Source of the DNA: Acidobacteria bacterium SCN 69-37
Lineage (GTDB): Bacteria > Acidobacteriota > Vicinamibacteria > Vicinamibacterales > SCN-69-37
Direction of reading: 5' to 3'
Assembly (NCBI GenBank): GCA_001724025.1
Contig: MEDJ01000021.1
Span: forward strand, 124,001-188,000
DNA: 64,000 nt
The notes under the pieces: model-generated
The model's database searches: none
Told to the model about the DNA's origin: nothing
What the model saw: only the letters and a program-made list of their open reading frames with translations
Shown here: piece after piece, positions 1 to 9,426 of the stretch
How positions within the stretch are numbered: position 1 is the stretch's first letter
Layout: each line of letters begins with the position of its first letter
Position numbers and translations under genes: made by a program

Positions 1-1
1 C

Positions 2-616
2 ATCGTCGCGGTGGTGCTGTCGCTGCTGCTGGCCGGGCTGGCCAGCTCGCTCGTCCGCCGCGCGCTGCGCGGCATCGACTTCGACGCGCGGCTCGCGGGC
101 TGGGGCTGGCTCGACCTGCCCGCCTGGTCGCCGTCGCGCAGCCCCACGCGACTGGCCGCCCGGCTCGTCGCCTGGACCATCCTCGTCGTCGGCATCCTGA
201 TCGGCATCGCGGCGTTCGACACGACGCTGACCTCGAGCCTGGTCATGCACGTGTTCGGGTCGCTGCCGAACCTGCTGACGGCCCTCGGCCTGTTCGTGAT
301 CGGCACCATGCTGGCGCGGTTCCTTTCGCGCGGGGTGCTGATTGGCGCCGTGAACATGAACCTGCCGTACGCGAGCCTGCTGGGCGTCGGCGTCCGCTGG
401 CTCGTGCTCGTCCTGACGACGGCGATGGCGCTCGATCACGTGGGGATCGGCGGCAGTATCGTCAGCCTGGCATTCGGGATCCTGTTCGGCGGCATCGTGC
501 TGGCGCTGGCGCTGGCCGTCGGGCTCGGATCGAAGGACATGGTCGCGCGATCGCTCGAGCGCGAAATCACGAAGCCCCCCGAGCCGCCCGCCGAGCAGCC
601 GTTCCGGCACGTGTGA
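2..616 (+). CDS. Membrane protein with mechanosensitive-channel-like conserved TM helix (5' partial)
   Basis: The frame is open from the first bases of the window to the TGA at 614-616, so the true start is probably outside; the first possible internal start is GTG at 11. About 204 residues remain, with roughly five hydrophobic segments and a short Pro-rich cytoplasmic tail (KPPEPPAEQ). The glycine-rich last helix followed by 'GLGSKDMVARSLERE' resembles the conserved TM-helix repeat of small mechanosensitive-channel-like proteins (Pfam TM_helix). No MscS beta domain is visible in the part present. Its last 50 bases overlap the end of the convergent gene at 567-2525. The family call rests on pattern only, and the role is unknown. 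Confidence 0.6.
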   Translation: MVAVVLSLLLAGLASSLVRRALRGIDFDARLAGWGWLDLPAWSPSRSPTRLAARLVAWTILVVGILIGIAAFDTTLTSSLVMHVFGSLPNLLTALGLFVIGTMLARFLSRGVLIGAVNMNLPYASLLGVGVRWLVLVLTTAMALDHVGIGGSIVSLAFGILFGGIVLALALAVGLGSKDMVARSLEREITKPPEPPAEQPFRHV

Positions 617-2525
617 GGGCGATCACTCGCCGCACCAAGCCTCCCGCGGCCGCCGCGCCCAGTACGACGAGCATCGCCATGAAAGGCGCACAGTGCAGAA
701 GCAGTCTAGGATCGATACCAGTCGGTATGATAAATGCCAGTAAATTCAGCGAGGCAAATGGTATCAACAACAGTTCCCGCGCGCGACTCGAGGCGGCCAC
801 GCCTATGCCGAGAAGGTAGACGAGATACATGCCGACCGAGGCACTGCCCAATAAGAGCCCCAGTAACGGCCCGTACATCAGGAACGCCATGGCGTAGCCG
901 CGCAGGATACGGACAACGACGTCCCGCTTCGTGTGCAGTCCAAAGAGGTAGTGCGCCATCGTGGTTGGATGACCGCTGTACGATGACTTCGCCATCTCGT
1001 CCGGACTTGGACAACCATCGCAGCCTGGACCGTTCCTGCGGGCGAATTCCATATTTCTATAGAACACTGGGACCAGCGTGCGCTGGAAATAGAAGGCCTC
1101 GCCGTAACGCTGATGCGTATAAATCCCCTGAGGCAGCGCACCGAGGACGATGACGCCCGCAGCGATCGCCACGGCGCCGTATCCTATTCGTCTCCGCATC
1201 ACCGCCCATACGGCGGCCGCGAACACGGGTAGCACACCTGCCATCTGAGTCAGTACCACAGCCGCCGAGGCGACACTCAGGAACACTCCCCTCCAAACAC
1301 GTCGCACAGGTTCGGCGAACGCACCGATTGCCGCGAGGATCAGGCAGATTCCGTACAGCTCGGTACGATGTGCCTGCGCGCTGGACACAACCAGAGCTGG
1401 ATGGCCGACGAGCAACGCCAACACCCCAGCCGACATCCACGGCCGTCGCCAGTACAGCCGGGCGAAGGCGAACGTCAGAGCCAGCCACACCAGAGACGTT
1501 ACGAAAGAGAAAAGCAGGCTCGCCGCGACACCATCTCGAGTCAGCCTCGTCAGGCCTCGAAGACTCCAGAGCCAAAGTGGCTCTCGCGTCTGGGCATCGA
1601 AAGGGTGTGCCATCCGCTCGGCAAAAATCAAGACGGTCTCGGCGTCCGGCGATAACGGATGTCCCAACGCGCCCTCAACGGCCAACCAACGAAGACCTAT
1701 GCCGACCAGAAACAGACAGGACACGAACGCCACCTCGCCTGTGTGATCGATACCTCTCCGGCCGATGGCGCGGACGCCAACGAGGAGAGCGACGCTTACC
1801 AACATCACCAGGAACGCCGCAGGGATCTGAACGGCCACCGTCGGTGCCTGGACGAGTGCCGAGGGCCAGACACGATACACCATCACAACGAGTGCGCTGA
1901 CAGTCGCCAGCATCACTGTCAGGACGGTCGTATTGGCGCGCACCGTCGCAGCAAACAACGCACCGAGGATCACGAATCCACACGCCACCGAGAGCGGAAT
2001 GAGCCCAGGTGCCGACGGTCGGCTTCGCGCGGTCTGAATGACCAGCCGATCGAGCACCAGCGCTCGCACAGGGCTCACTCCGGCCGAACGAGTGTAGGTC
2101 AGCCTTACGGCAAAGGGGTGCCCATCACATGCGTCCAAATAGAATGGATCGCCTGAACTGTGGAGATCGCTCGCCACCGGCACGAATGTAGTACCGTCCA
2201 TCGAGCAGTCGAGACGACTGTCGAGACCGGCAACGCGATACGACCACAAGCTGAGCACGAACTCCTCGCCCGGCCCCAGATGCGGCATCGGAACGTCGAC
2301 GACGACGGTCGTACCTGGCAACACGTCGAGGCCGTTATCGTCGAACGACGCAGAGGACGAGACATCAGCCAGAGCACCAAGGCTCTTGCCGCCATCATTG
2401 ATGTCCTCGAAGACCAGAGTCGTCTGCATCGCGGACCTCAGTGGACGGAACTCCGCGCGCATGGCGACCAAGACTGCGAAAAGCGCGATCGCCGTCGCGA
2501 CCGAAAACACAGATCTGGATGCCAT
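567..2525 (-). CDS. Large polytopic membrane protein, probable GT-C-type glycosyltransferase
   Basis: This 652-residue protein has an N-terminal membrane anchor, a predicted extracellular beta-rich region (about residues 35-165), then about ten hydrophobic segments. After the second group of helices 'LSPDAETVLIFAERM' and, a little later, 'TREPLWLW' give the acidic-residue plus R-E-P arrangement seen in the first luminal loop of GT-C (GT39/ArnT-like) enzymes that use polyprenyl-phosphate sugars. It lies among polysaccharide genes, which fits. Base composition is visibly lower in GC than its neighbours, with many AAA, AAT and ATA codons, suggesting later acquisition. It ends convergently with and overlaps the first gene by 50 bp. 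It could instead be a structural membrane protein of the same cluster. Confidence 0.55.
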   Translation of the reverse strand: MASRSVFSVATAIALFAVLVAMRAEFRPLRSAMQTTLVFEDINDGGKSLGALADVSSSASFDDNGLDVLPGTTVVVDVPMPHLGPGEEFVLSLWSYRVAGLDSRLDCSMDGTTFVPVASDLHSSGDPFYLDACDGHPFAVRLTYTRSAGVSPVRALVLDRLVIQTARSRPSAPGLIPLSVACGFVILGALFAATVRANTTVLTVMLATVSALVVMVYRVWPSALVQAPTVAVQIPAAFLVMLVSVALLVGVRAIGRRGIDHTGEVAFVSCLFLVGIGLRWLAVEGALGHPLSPDAETVLIFAERMAHPFDAQTREPLWLWSLRGLTRLTRDGVAASLLFSFVTSLVWLALTFAFARLYWRRPWMSAGVLALLVGHPALVVSSAQAHRTELYGICLILAAIGAFAEPVRRVWRGVFLSVASAAVVLTQMAGVLPVFAAAVWAVMRRRIGYGAVAIAAGVIVLGALPQGIYTHQRYGEAFYFQRTLVPVFYRNMEFARRNGPGCDGCPSPDEMAKSSYSGHPTTMAHYLFGLHTKRDVVVRILRGYAMAFLMYGPLLGLLLGSASVGMYLVYLLGIGVAASSRARELLLIPFASLNLLAFIIPTGIDPRLLLHCAPFMAMLVVLGAAAAGGLVRRVIALTRAGTAARRAARGAS

Positions 2526-2683
2526 TCTTAGTCTCGACCGGAGCCCGCCAGCTGAGTCTATGATTCCGTTGAGGCGAACCGGGCAGCACTATATACCAAC
2601 GGTGCAATACTGACTATCGTCGAAGGCCACACATCACGCCTCGCCGGTCTGATACGACGGGGTCCCGCGGTAAGATCTCGCTG
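2526..2683. promoter_or_regulatory. Divergent intergenic region
   Basis: This 158-bp AT-richer spacer separates the minus-strand membrane protein from the plus-strand glycosyltransferase gene, so both promoters should lie here. TATATA occurs at 2592-2597 and would suit a minus-strand -10 (TATAGT read on that strand), but I see no convincing -35 partner. No operator-like dyad stands out. Confidence 0.35.
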
Positions 2684-3844
2684 GTGGGTAAACGGGTGCT
2701 GTATCTCATTGGCACGCTCGACGTGGGCGGCGCCGAACGCCAGCTCGTCGAGCTGGCCTCGCACATCGACGGGCGCTTCGACCCGGCGGTGTGCTGCCTG
2801 TTCGCAGGGGGCCCGCTGACGACGGTCCTCGAGCAGGCAGGCGTCCGCGTCCTCAGCGCGCGGATTCAGTCCGTCCGGGGCCCGCAGCGTCTGGCGCGCC
2901 TGAACGCCCTGTGGCGTCTGCCGCTCGACGCCTTCCGCACGTGGCGCCTGATCCGGCGCTATCGGCCGGCCGTGCTCCACGCGATCCTGTTTCACTCCTA
3001 CGTCGTCGGCGCGTTCATCGGCCGGCTCGCCGGCGTGCCGGTCATCGTGGCGGGCCGGCGCAGTCTCGCACACTTCAAGCGTGACAGGCCGGTGCTGCGC
3101 CGGATCGAAGCCGTGGCCAACAGGCTCACCGACGCCATCGTGGCCAACTCGGAAGCCGTGCGGCAGGACACGATCGCGTCCGAGGGGCTGACCGCGGACC
3201 GTGTGAGCGTCATCTACAACGGACTCGAGCCCGATCGCTACGTCGTGGCCCCGTCGCCGGCGCTCCGCGTGGCGCTCGGGATTGGCGACGGTCCCGTGGT
3301 CATCGTGGTCGCGAACCTGATCTCGTACAAGGGGCACCCGTATTTCCTCCGCGCCTGGGTGCGCATCCGCGAGCGATTTCCGGACGCCGTGGCCCTGCTC
3401 TGCGGGGATGGTCCGGCGCGGCAGGCCCTCGAGGCCGAGGCGGCCGCGCTGGACGTCGCCGCATCGGTGCGATTCCTCGGCAGTCGGCAGGACGTGCCGG
3501 ACCTGCTGGCGATCGCCGACGTGCTGGTGCACCCGTCGCTGGAAGAAGGCTTCTGCAACGCGCTCATCGAGGCCATGGCCGCGGGCCGTCCCGTCGTGGC
3601 GACCGATGTCGGCGGCAACGCCGAGGCCGTCGTCCATGGCGAAACCGGATGGATCGTCCCGGCACGCGATGCCGACGCGATGGCCGAGGCGACGATCGCG
3701 GTCCTGGTGCAGCCCGATCGCGGTCGCGCCATGGGAGCGGCGGGCCGCCGCCGGGCCGTGGCCTCGTTCGATCGACGCCACATGATCGCGCAGTACGAGG
3801 CCCTGTACGATCGCCTCCTGGCCGATCGGGAACGGACGATCTGA
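2684..3844 (+). CDS. GT4-family glycosyltransferase
   Basis: This 386-residue GT-B enzyme of family GT4 should transfer a sugar from an activated nucleotide donor onto a growing lipid-linked glycan at the cytoplasmic face of the membrane. The N-terminal acceptor domain opens with the GT4 pattern 'LIGTLDVGGAERQ'. The C-terminal donor domain carries the E-x7-E motif in 'EEGFCNALIEAMAAGRPVV' near residue 286, followed by 'DVGGNAEAV'. The start is GTG at 2684, because the leader 'KRVLYLIGTLDVGG' begins there. It is separated from asnB by one base, which implies co-transcription with the genes that follow. Donor and acceptor sugars cannot be read from the sequence. Confidence 0.9.
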   Translation: MGKRVLYLIGTLDVGGAERQLVELASHIDGRFDPAVCCLFAGGPLTTVLEQAGVRVLSARIQSVRGPQRLARLNALWRLPLDAFRTWRLIRRYRPAVLHAILFHSYVVGAFIGRLAGVPVIVAGRRSLAHFKRDRPVLRRIEAVANRLTDAIVANSEAVRQDTIASEGLTADRVSVIYNGLEPDRYVVAPSPALRVALGIGDGPVVIVVANLISYKGHPYFLRAWVRIRERFPDAVALLCGDGPARQALEAEAAALDVAASVRFLGSRQDVPDLLAIADVLVHPSLEEGFCNALIEAMAAGRPVVATDVGGNAEAVVHGETGWIVPARDADAMAEATIAVLVQPDRGRAMGAAGRRRAVASFDRRHMIAQYEALYDRLLADRERTI

Positions 3845-3845
3845 T

Positions 3846-5744
3846 ATGTGTGGCATTGCCGGCCGATACAACTTCCAGTCGGGAGCGCCGGTCTCCGCGC
3901 CCGTCGTGCAGGCGATGTGCGATCGCCTCCGGCACCGTGGGCCCGACGGTGACGGCGTGTGGACGGCCGGTCCCGTGGGCCTCGGGCATCGACGCCTCGC
4001 GATCATCGATCTCTCTCCGCTCGGCGCGCAGCCGATGCACAGCGCCGACGGACGCTTCACCATCACGTTCAACGGCGAGATCTACGATTTCGACGACGTC
4101 CGGCACACGCTCGAGGGTCACGGCTGCCGGTTCCGATCGCGATCGGACACCGAGGTGATTCTCGAGGCCTACCGGACCTGGGGCGTCGACTGCCTGCGCC
4201 ACCTGAACGGCATGTTCGCGTTCGCGATCTGGGATCACGAGGCCCGCCGGCTCTTCGCGGCTCGCGATCGCGCGGGCAAGAAGCCGTTCTACTACCGGAT
4301 CGACGAAGACGGCGTCTCGTTCGCGTCGGAGCCCAAGGCGTTCCTCGCCGATCCCGCGTTCACGGCCGAGGCCGACCCGGCGGCGCTGTTCCAGTACCTC
4401 AGCTTCCAGTACGTGCCCACGCCGCTGTCGGCGTTTCGCGGCGTGTCCCGCCTGCCGCCGGCGCACTCCCTGACGATCGACGCGACGGGCGTGCGCCTCG
4501 ACCGATACTGGCAACTCGAGTACGAACCCAAGCCGACATTGAGCGAAGCCGATGCGGTGGAGGCGGTGCTGGCCGCGCTGCGCGAGGCGACGCGCGTGCG
4601 CCTGGTCAGCGACGTGCCGCTCGGGGCCTTCCTGAGCGGCGGCATCGACTCGAGCGTGATCGTCGCGCTGATGGCGGACCTGGCGTCGGGCCCGGTCCGG
4701 ACGTTCTCGATCGGCTTCGACGAGGCGGCGTGGAACGAACTGCCGTACGCCCGCCAGGTGGCCGAACGCTTCGGCACCGATCATCACGAACTGGTGGTGC
4801 GGCCCGACGCGATGGCAATCCTGCCGAAGCTCGTGTGGCACTACAACGAGCCGTATGCCGACTCGTCCGCCATCCCGACGATGTACCTGGCGGAGATGAC
4901 GCGGCGGTCCGTCACGGTGGCGCTCAACGGCGATGCGGGCGACGAGAACTTCGCCGGCTACGATCGTTACCTGGCCAGCCGGGTCGCCGGCCGCGTGGAT
5001 GTCCTGCCCCTCACGCTTCGCCGGGGCGTCGCCGCCGTGGCCAGACGGATTCCCGCGGGCGGATCGCGGACCACGCAGTCACGCCTGGTCCGATTCCTCG
5101 AGGCCGCGGCCGACAGCCGCGAACGCCGGTACGCGCGCTGGATGTTCCACTTCGACGAACCGCGCAAGCGGCAGCTGTGCCGCCCCGAGTTCATCGCCAG
5201 CGCCGGGCACGCCGATGCCGCAGGCCTGCTCGAGGCGACCTTCGCCCGCGTCCGCACGAGCGATGACGTCGATACGCTGCTGGCCGTCGACATGGCGACG
5301 TACCTGCCCGACGACCTGCTGGTGAAAGTCGACATCGCGACGATGGCCTACGGGCTCGAGGCGCGGTCGCCCTTCCTCGATCCGCGCGTCATGGCCTGCG
5401 CCGCCCGGCTGCCCTCGTCGCTCAAGCTGCACGGGCGCCAGAAGAAATACGTGCTGAAGCAGGTGGCCAGGCGGCTGCTGCCGGCGTCGATCATCGACAG
5501 GCCGAAGATGGGATTCGGCGTGCCGCTGGAGCGCTGGTTCCGCGGCGAACTCCGCGACCTGACGCACGACGTGCTGCTCGGCAGCCGACTGGAGGCGCGC
5601 GGGTATTTCGATCGGCGATACATCGCACGGATCATCAGCGAGCACGAGGCGGGCGTCCGGACCTGGCACTACCAGCTCTGGAACCTGCTGATCTTCGAAC
5701 TCTGGCACCGCACGTTCATCGACGGCCAGGGGCCCGGACTGTGA
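3846..5744 (+). CDS. asnB: Asparagine synthetase (glutamine-hydrolysing) family amidotransferase
   Basis: This 632-residue two-domain protein is full length for AsnB. It begins MCGIAG, so Cys2 can serve as the N-terminal nucleophile of the class II glutaminase domain (about 1-200). The synthetase domain has the ATP pyrophosphatase loop 'LSGGIDSS' near residue 264 and 'GDAGDENFAGYDRY' further on. The established reaction is ATP-dependent transfer of glutamine amide nitrogen to aspartate. In surface-polysaccharide clusters close relatives are thought to amidate a sugar carboxylate or other acceptor; its position between a GT4 and a flippase gene makes that role likely here, but the acceptor is inference. 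The stop overlaps the next GTG start (GTGA). Confidence 0.92.
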   Translation: MCGIAGRYNFQSGAPVSAPVVQAMCDRLRHRGPDGDGVWTAGPVGLGHRRLAIIDLSPLGAQPMHSADGRFTITFNGEIYDFDDVRHTLEGHGCRFRSRSDTEVILEAYRTWGVDCLRHLNGMFAFAIWDHEARRLFAARDRAGKKPFYYRIDEDGVSFASEPKAFLADPAFTAEADPAALFQYLSFQYVPTPLSAFRGVSRLPPAHSLTIDATGVRLDRYWQLEYEPKPTLSEADAVEAVLAALREATRVRLVSDVPLGAFLSGGIDSSVIVALMADLASGPVRTFSIGFDEAAWNELPYARQVAERFGTDHHELVVRPDAMAILPKLVWHYNEPYADSSAIPTMYLAEMTRRSVTVALNGDAGDENFAGYDRYLASRVAGRVDVLPLTLRRGVAAVARRIPAGGSRTTQSRLVRFLEAAADSRERRYARWMFHFDEPRKRQLCRPEFIASAGHADAAGLLEATFARVRTSDDVDTLLAVDMATYLPDDLLVKVDIATMAYGLEARSPFLDPRVMACAARLPSSLKLHGRQKKYVLKQVARRLLPASIIDRPKMGFGVPLERWFRGELRDLTHDVLLGSRLEARGYFDRRYIARIISEHEAGVRTWHYQLWNLLIFELWHRTFIDGQGPGL

Positions 5745-7135
5745 TCGGATCCACGGTCGTGTACATGGTCACCGTCGGGCTTGCCCAGGTGACCTCGCTC
5801 CTGCTCCTCCCGATCATCACGCGCTATCTGGCGCCAACGGCCTACGGCGAATACACGCTCGTGCTGGCCACGACGGCGCTGGTGGGCACGCTCGGATCGT
5901 CGTGGATCCGCAACGTCGCCATGCGGCTGCACTTCGATTTCGCGCGCGAGGGGCGATCGGCCGCGCTCTTCGCCACGGCCGCGCTGATGCAGGCGGGGAT
6001 CCTGTCGATCCTGATGGTCGCGGGCTATGTCTGGACGCGCTGGGTGAGCGATCCGGTCTCGCTGTCGACCTACGTCGCCGGCGCCGTGGCCGTGCTCGTC
6101 AGCGACGCGTACGCGCTGACCACGAACACGCTGCGGGCCGAGCAACGGGCCTCGGCCTTCGGCGTGGCGGAGATCACGAGCAGCCTGCTCCGCCTCGGCG
6201 GAACCTGGGTGGGACTCCTTGTGGGCTATCGCACCCCGGCAATGCTGTTCGTCTTTGCGACTGTCGCGCTGCTCGTGGCCGGGGCCGCGATCGTCCCGCA
6301 ACTGCGCGGGAGCCTGGCCGGGCCGCGGGTCCTCGATCGCGAGGCCGCGCGTGAACTCGCGCGCGTCGGCCTGCCGTCCGTGCCGCTCTGGGTGGGGAGC
6401 TGGTTCATGACGCTCTCGAACCGGACGTTCCTCGCGTGGTACGACGACCTGAGCGCCGTCGGCATCTACTCGGTGGCGCAGGGGGTGGGCGAGCGGGCGA
6501 TCACCGGGCTCGCGCTGGGCCTGTCGATGATGGCCTGGCCGGCGATCCTGCGGGTCTGGATCGACAGGCCGCGCGAGACCCCGCGCCTGATCGGCACGTT
6601 CGTGCTGATCTACACGGCGATGACGTTCGGCCCTGCTGTCGGCCTCGCCGTCCACCGTGAGGCCGTGATCGACCTGCTCGTGGGCCCCGACTACCGCGAC
6701 GCCAGCGCGATCCTGCCGCTCATCGCCGCGGGCACGTGGCTCATCGGCCTGGCCGGGTTCCTCAATCGTGCGCTCGAATTGCGCAAGTCCTACGGTACGC
6801 TGTCGGGGATCACGATCGGAGCCGCCGCCGTGAACGTGATCCTGAATCTCTGGCTGGTCCCGCGTCACGGAATCGTGGGAGCGGCCGCCGGCACCGCCGG
6901 GGCGGGCATCGTGATGGTGATCGTGGCGGCCGTGGTGGCGGTGCGGATCGAGCCGCTGCCAATCCCGTGGCTGGCGGTGAGCGGCGTGGTGGCCGCGACA
7001 GCCGTTGCCACCCTGGTCTCGTGGCCGCTGACCGCCCCGATTCCGGCCATCGGTGTCTTCGGCGTGGTATACACACCGCTGGCGTTCGTCGTGAGCAGAC
7101 ACGGCATCAAGGAGTTCTCTCACCATGGCGCGTGA
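5741..7135 (+). CDS. Wzx-type oligosaccharide flippase (polysaccharide biosynthesis protein)
   Basis: This 464-residue protein has about 12-14 hydrophobic segments along its length, as in the MOP superfamily of lipid-linked oligosaccharide flippases. The start 'VYMVTVGLAQVTSLLLLPI' followed by 'ITRYLAPTAYGEYTLV' is the typical first-helix/loop signature of Wzx/RfbX proteins. The expected role is to move undecaprenyl-diphosphate-linked repeat units across the inner membrane. GTG at 5741 overlaps the asnB stop by 4 bp, and its own end overlaps the next gene by 11 bp, so translation is coupled. The linked polymerase-like gene fits a Wzx/Wzy pathway. Confidence 0.88.
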   Translation: MIGSTVVYMVTVGLAQVTSLLLLPIITRYLAPTAYGEYTLVLATTALVGTLGSSWIRNVAMRLHFDFAREGRSAALFATAALMQAGILSILMVAGYVWTRWVSDPVSLSTYVAGAVAVLVSDAYALTTNTLRAEQRASAFGVAEITSSLLRLGGTWVGLLVGYRTPAMLFVFATVALLVAGAAIVPQLRGSLAGPRVLDREAARELARVGLPSVPLWVGSWFMTLSNRTFLAWYDDLSAVGIYSVAQGVGERAITGLALGLSMMAWPAILRVWIDRPRETPRLIGTFVLIYTAMTFGPAVGLAVHREAVIDLLVGPDYRDASAILPLIAAGTWLIGLAGFLNRALELRKSYGTLSGITIGAAAVNVILNLWLVPRHGIVGAAAGTAGAGIVMVIVAAVVAVRIEPLPIPWLAVSGVVAATAVATLVSWPLTAPIPAIGVFGVVYTPLAFVVSRHGIKEFSHHGA

Positions 7136-8594
7136 GTGGGCGCGTCCGATGACCGCCGTTGCCGCCTGCCTGCCGGCAGCCTTCTGGCTCGCGTATGCCA
7201 CCTGGAACATCGTGTGGCCGGAACCGCCGCGGCTCGGTCCTGTGACGGCCATCAACGTCCTGTATCTGGCGATGCTGCCGGCGGCGGTGTTCGTACTGGT
7301 CCGGCGCCTGACCTGGCCCGGTCGCCTGCCGTACGCCGCGTTCCTGGCGTTCGTCGGCGCGAGCCTGGTCTGGGCCCCGCCGGATCCCGGCGTGGCCGTC
7401 GCCAAGATCCTGCTCGTCTACGCCCTGCTGGGCCTGGCGGCCGCGCAGGTGCTCGTCGGATCGCGCAGGGCGGCCGAGGTGTTCGCTGCGAGCCTCATCG
7501 TGGTGGGCGTGGGCCTCTCGCTGTGGACGATTGGCCACGCGGTCTCGAGCGGTTTCCGCTATCGCGGGGGCGTCCCCGTCAACCCGAACCTGCCGGCCAC
7601 GCTCATCGCCCCCGCGGTGATCGCCGGAATCGCGATGTCTCTCCAGCGCGGCGCGGCCGCGCGCGCGGCCCTGACGATGGGCGCCGGGTTCGTGTGTCTG
7701 TACGCGTGCCTGCTCCTCGGTTCGCGCGGCGTGCTGGTCGCACTGATTCCAGCCCTGGCGATAGTCGTGTGGCGCGAGCGCCCGACACCCGTACGCGGGA
7801 TTGCCCTCGTTGCCGGCGTTGCCGGCATCATCGGACTGGCGCAGACGCCGGCCGTGCCTCACGCCGTCGTCGTGCAGTCGATTGCGCTGGCTCGTGACGT
7901 CCAGGCGGCGGTCGCGCCAGTCCCCTCACCGGTCCCCGCTGACGCCGACGGGACAGGGGCCGCGCAGGCCGCGGCCGTGCCGGATCCCGCGACACCGTCG
8001 GCCACGGCGCCCCCAGCCGCCCTCACGACGCCGCGAGCCACCGATAGCACCACCGCTGCCGACACGCGTCGCGATCCGCTGCCCGATCCCCCACCGCTGG
8101 TCGCCGACGCCGCCACGAGCACGGCACTCTCACGATTCCAGGAAGAGGGTGTCGGCACGTTCAACCTGCGGCGCGAGTTGTGGCTCGCCTGCTTCACGTT
8201 CTCGGTCTCGGGTGTCGCACCGCTGCTCGTCGGTGGCGGCATGGGCACCTGCGATGCGATTGCCCACGCGACGGCGCCGGTGTTCCAGGATGGCCACCAG
8301 GCGTGGCTTCAGCTTCTGGCGGACTTCGGCCTGGTGGGCCTGGGGTTGTTCGTCTGGATGCTCTGGAGCACCGCGCGGGCGCTCCGGCGCAGCACCGACT
8401 GGCTGACGTCGACGGGTCTCGGTATCCTCGCGTTCTGGGCTGTCGCGGGCCTGACCTCCACCGTGACCGACTTGCACGTATTCTGGATCAGCATCGGCGT
8501 CGCCGCGGCCACGGCCCAGGTGCTGCGTCGCGCACCGGCCATCAATGGACTGCCTCCCCAGTCATCGCCACCGCATCTCGATGAACATGACTGA
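7125..8594 (+). CDS. O-antigen ligase / polymerase family membrane protein
   Basis: This 489-residue polytopic protein has about ten hydrophobic segments. The strongly hydrophobic N-terminal half, the 'YRGGVPVNPNLPATL' loop, and 'VGGGMGTCDAIAH' then 'DGHQAWLQLLADFGLVGLGLF' match the large periplasmic loop and following helix of the Wzy_C family (WaaL ligases and Wzy polymerases). It would join or polymerise repeat units delivered by the upstream flippase. Between about residues 260 and 335 the loop carries an unusual Ala/Pro/Thr-rich insert. A good ribosome site, AAGGAG at 7109-7114, precedes the ATG. Whether it is ligase or polymerase cannot be told by sequence alone. Confidence 0.82.
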   Translation: MAREWARPMTAVAACLPAAFWLAYATWNIVWPEPPRLGPVTAINVLYLAMLPAAVFVLVRRLTWPGRLPYAAFLAFVGASLVWAPPDPGVAVAKILLVYALLGLAAAQVLVGSRRAAEVFAASLIVVGVGLSLWTIGHAVSSGFRYRGGVPVNPNLPATLIAPAVIAGIAMSLQRGAAARAALTMGAGFVCLYACLLLGSRGVLVALIPALAIVVWRERPTPVRGIALVAGVAGIIGLAQTPAVPHAVVVQSIALARDVQAAVAPVPSPVPADADGTGAAQAAAVPDPATPSATAPPAALTTPRATDSTTAADTRRDPLPDPPPLVADAATSTALSRFQEEGVGTFNLRRELWLACFTFSVSGVAPLLVGGGMGTCDAIAHATAPVFQDGHQAWLQLLADFGLVGLGLFVWMLWSTARALRRSTDWLTSTGLGILAFWAVAGLTSTVTDLHVFWISIGVAAATAQVLRRAPAINGLPPQSSPPHLDEHD

Positions 8595-9426
8595 AGACCT
8601 GACATCCGTCGACACGCACTTCGCCTTCGGCAAGAACTGGGAGAGCTACTCGTCGCTGATCGACGAGGCGGCCATCGAAAGCAGCACGCAGGCGCTCGTG
8701 CGGCTGCTGGGGCGCTCCTCGCTCGAGGGGGCGACATTCCTGGACATCGGCTGCGGATCGGGGCTGCACAGCCTGGCGGCGCTGAGGCTCGGGGCCGCGC
8801 GCCTGCTGTCTGTCGATCTCGATCCCGATTCCGTCGCGACCACGCGCGCGGTTCTCGACCGCTTCATGCCCGGCCGATCGTTCGTCGTGGAGCAACGCAG
8901 CGTGTTCGATCTCGATCCCGCGGCGTCCGGCCGATTCGATGTCGTGTACTCGTGGGGCGTCCTGCACCACACAGGCGACATGACCACGGCGCTTCGGCGC
9001 GCGGTCGGGATGGTGGCCCCTGGCGGAGTGTTCCTGTTCGCCCTGTACCGGAAGACCTGGCTCTGCCCGTTCTGGACGATCGAAAAACGGTGGTATACGA
9101 AGGCGTCGCCGGCTGCGCAGCGGCGGGGACAGGTGGCGTATCGGACCGTCTATCGCGGCCTGACGGCCGCATCGGCACTGGTGCGCGGCCGCGCACGCCG
9201 TGCGGACAGCGCGCGCGAGCGTGGCATGGACTTCGATCACGACGTCCACGACTGGCTCGGCGGCTATCCGTACGAATCGATCCTGCCCGACGATGTCGAG
9301 AAGTTGATGACGTCGTGGGGACTGCGACACGAGGCCAGCTTCCTGTGCGCGCCGACGCGCGGGCGCACGCACGGTCTGCTGGGATCCGGCTGCGACGAAT
9401 ATCGCTACAGAAAGGAAGATGGCTGA
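8581..9426 (+). CDS. Class I SAM-dependent methyltransferase
   Basis: This is a Rossmann-fold methyltransferase of about 281 residues. Motif I is 'FLDIGCGSGLHSLAAL', the acidic motif II 'LLSVDLDPDS' follows, and 'FDVVYSWGVLHHTGDM' is motif IV/V of the Methyltransf_11/25 type. I place the start at ATG 8581 (MNMTEDL), since upstream codons have no conserved character; it overlaps the previous stop by 14 bp. Placement in the glycan operon suggests methylation of a sugar or lipid intermediate. The C-terminal half, rich in Arg and Trp, is typical of methyltransferases that end with a substrate-binding extension. The substrate is unknown. Confidence 0.87.
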   Translation: MNMTEDLTSVDTHFAFGKNWESYSSLIDEAAIESSTQALVRLLGRSSLEGATFLDIGCGSGLHSLAALRLGAARLLSVDLDPDSVATTRAVLDRFMPGRSFVVEQRSVFDLDPAASGRFDVVYSWGVLHHTGDMTTALRRAVGMVAPGGVFLFALYRKTWLCPFWTIEKRWYTKASPAAQRRGQVAYRTVYRGLTAASALVRGRARRADSARERGMDFDHDVHDWLGGYPYESILPDDVEKLMTSWGLRHEASFLCAPTRGRTHGLLGSGCDEYRYRKEDG

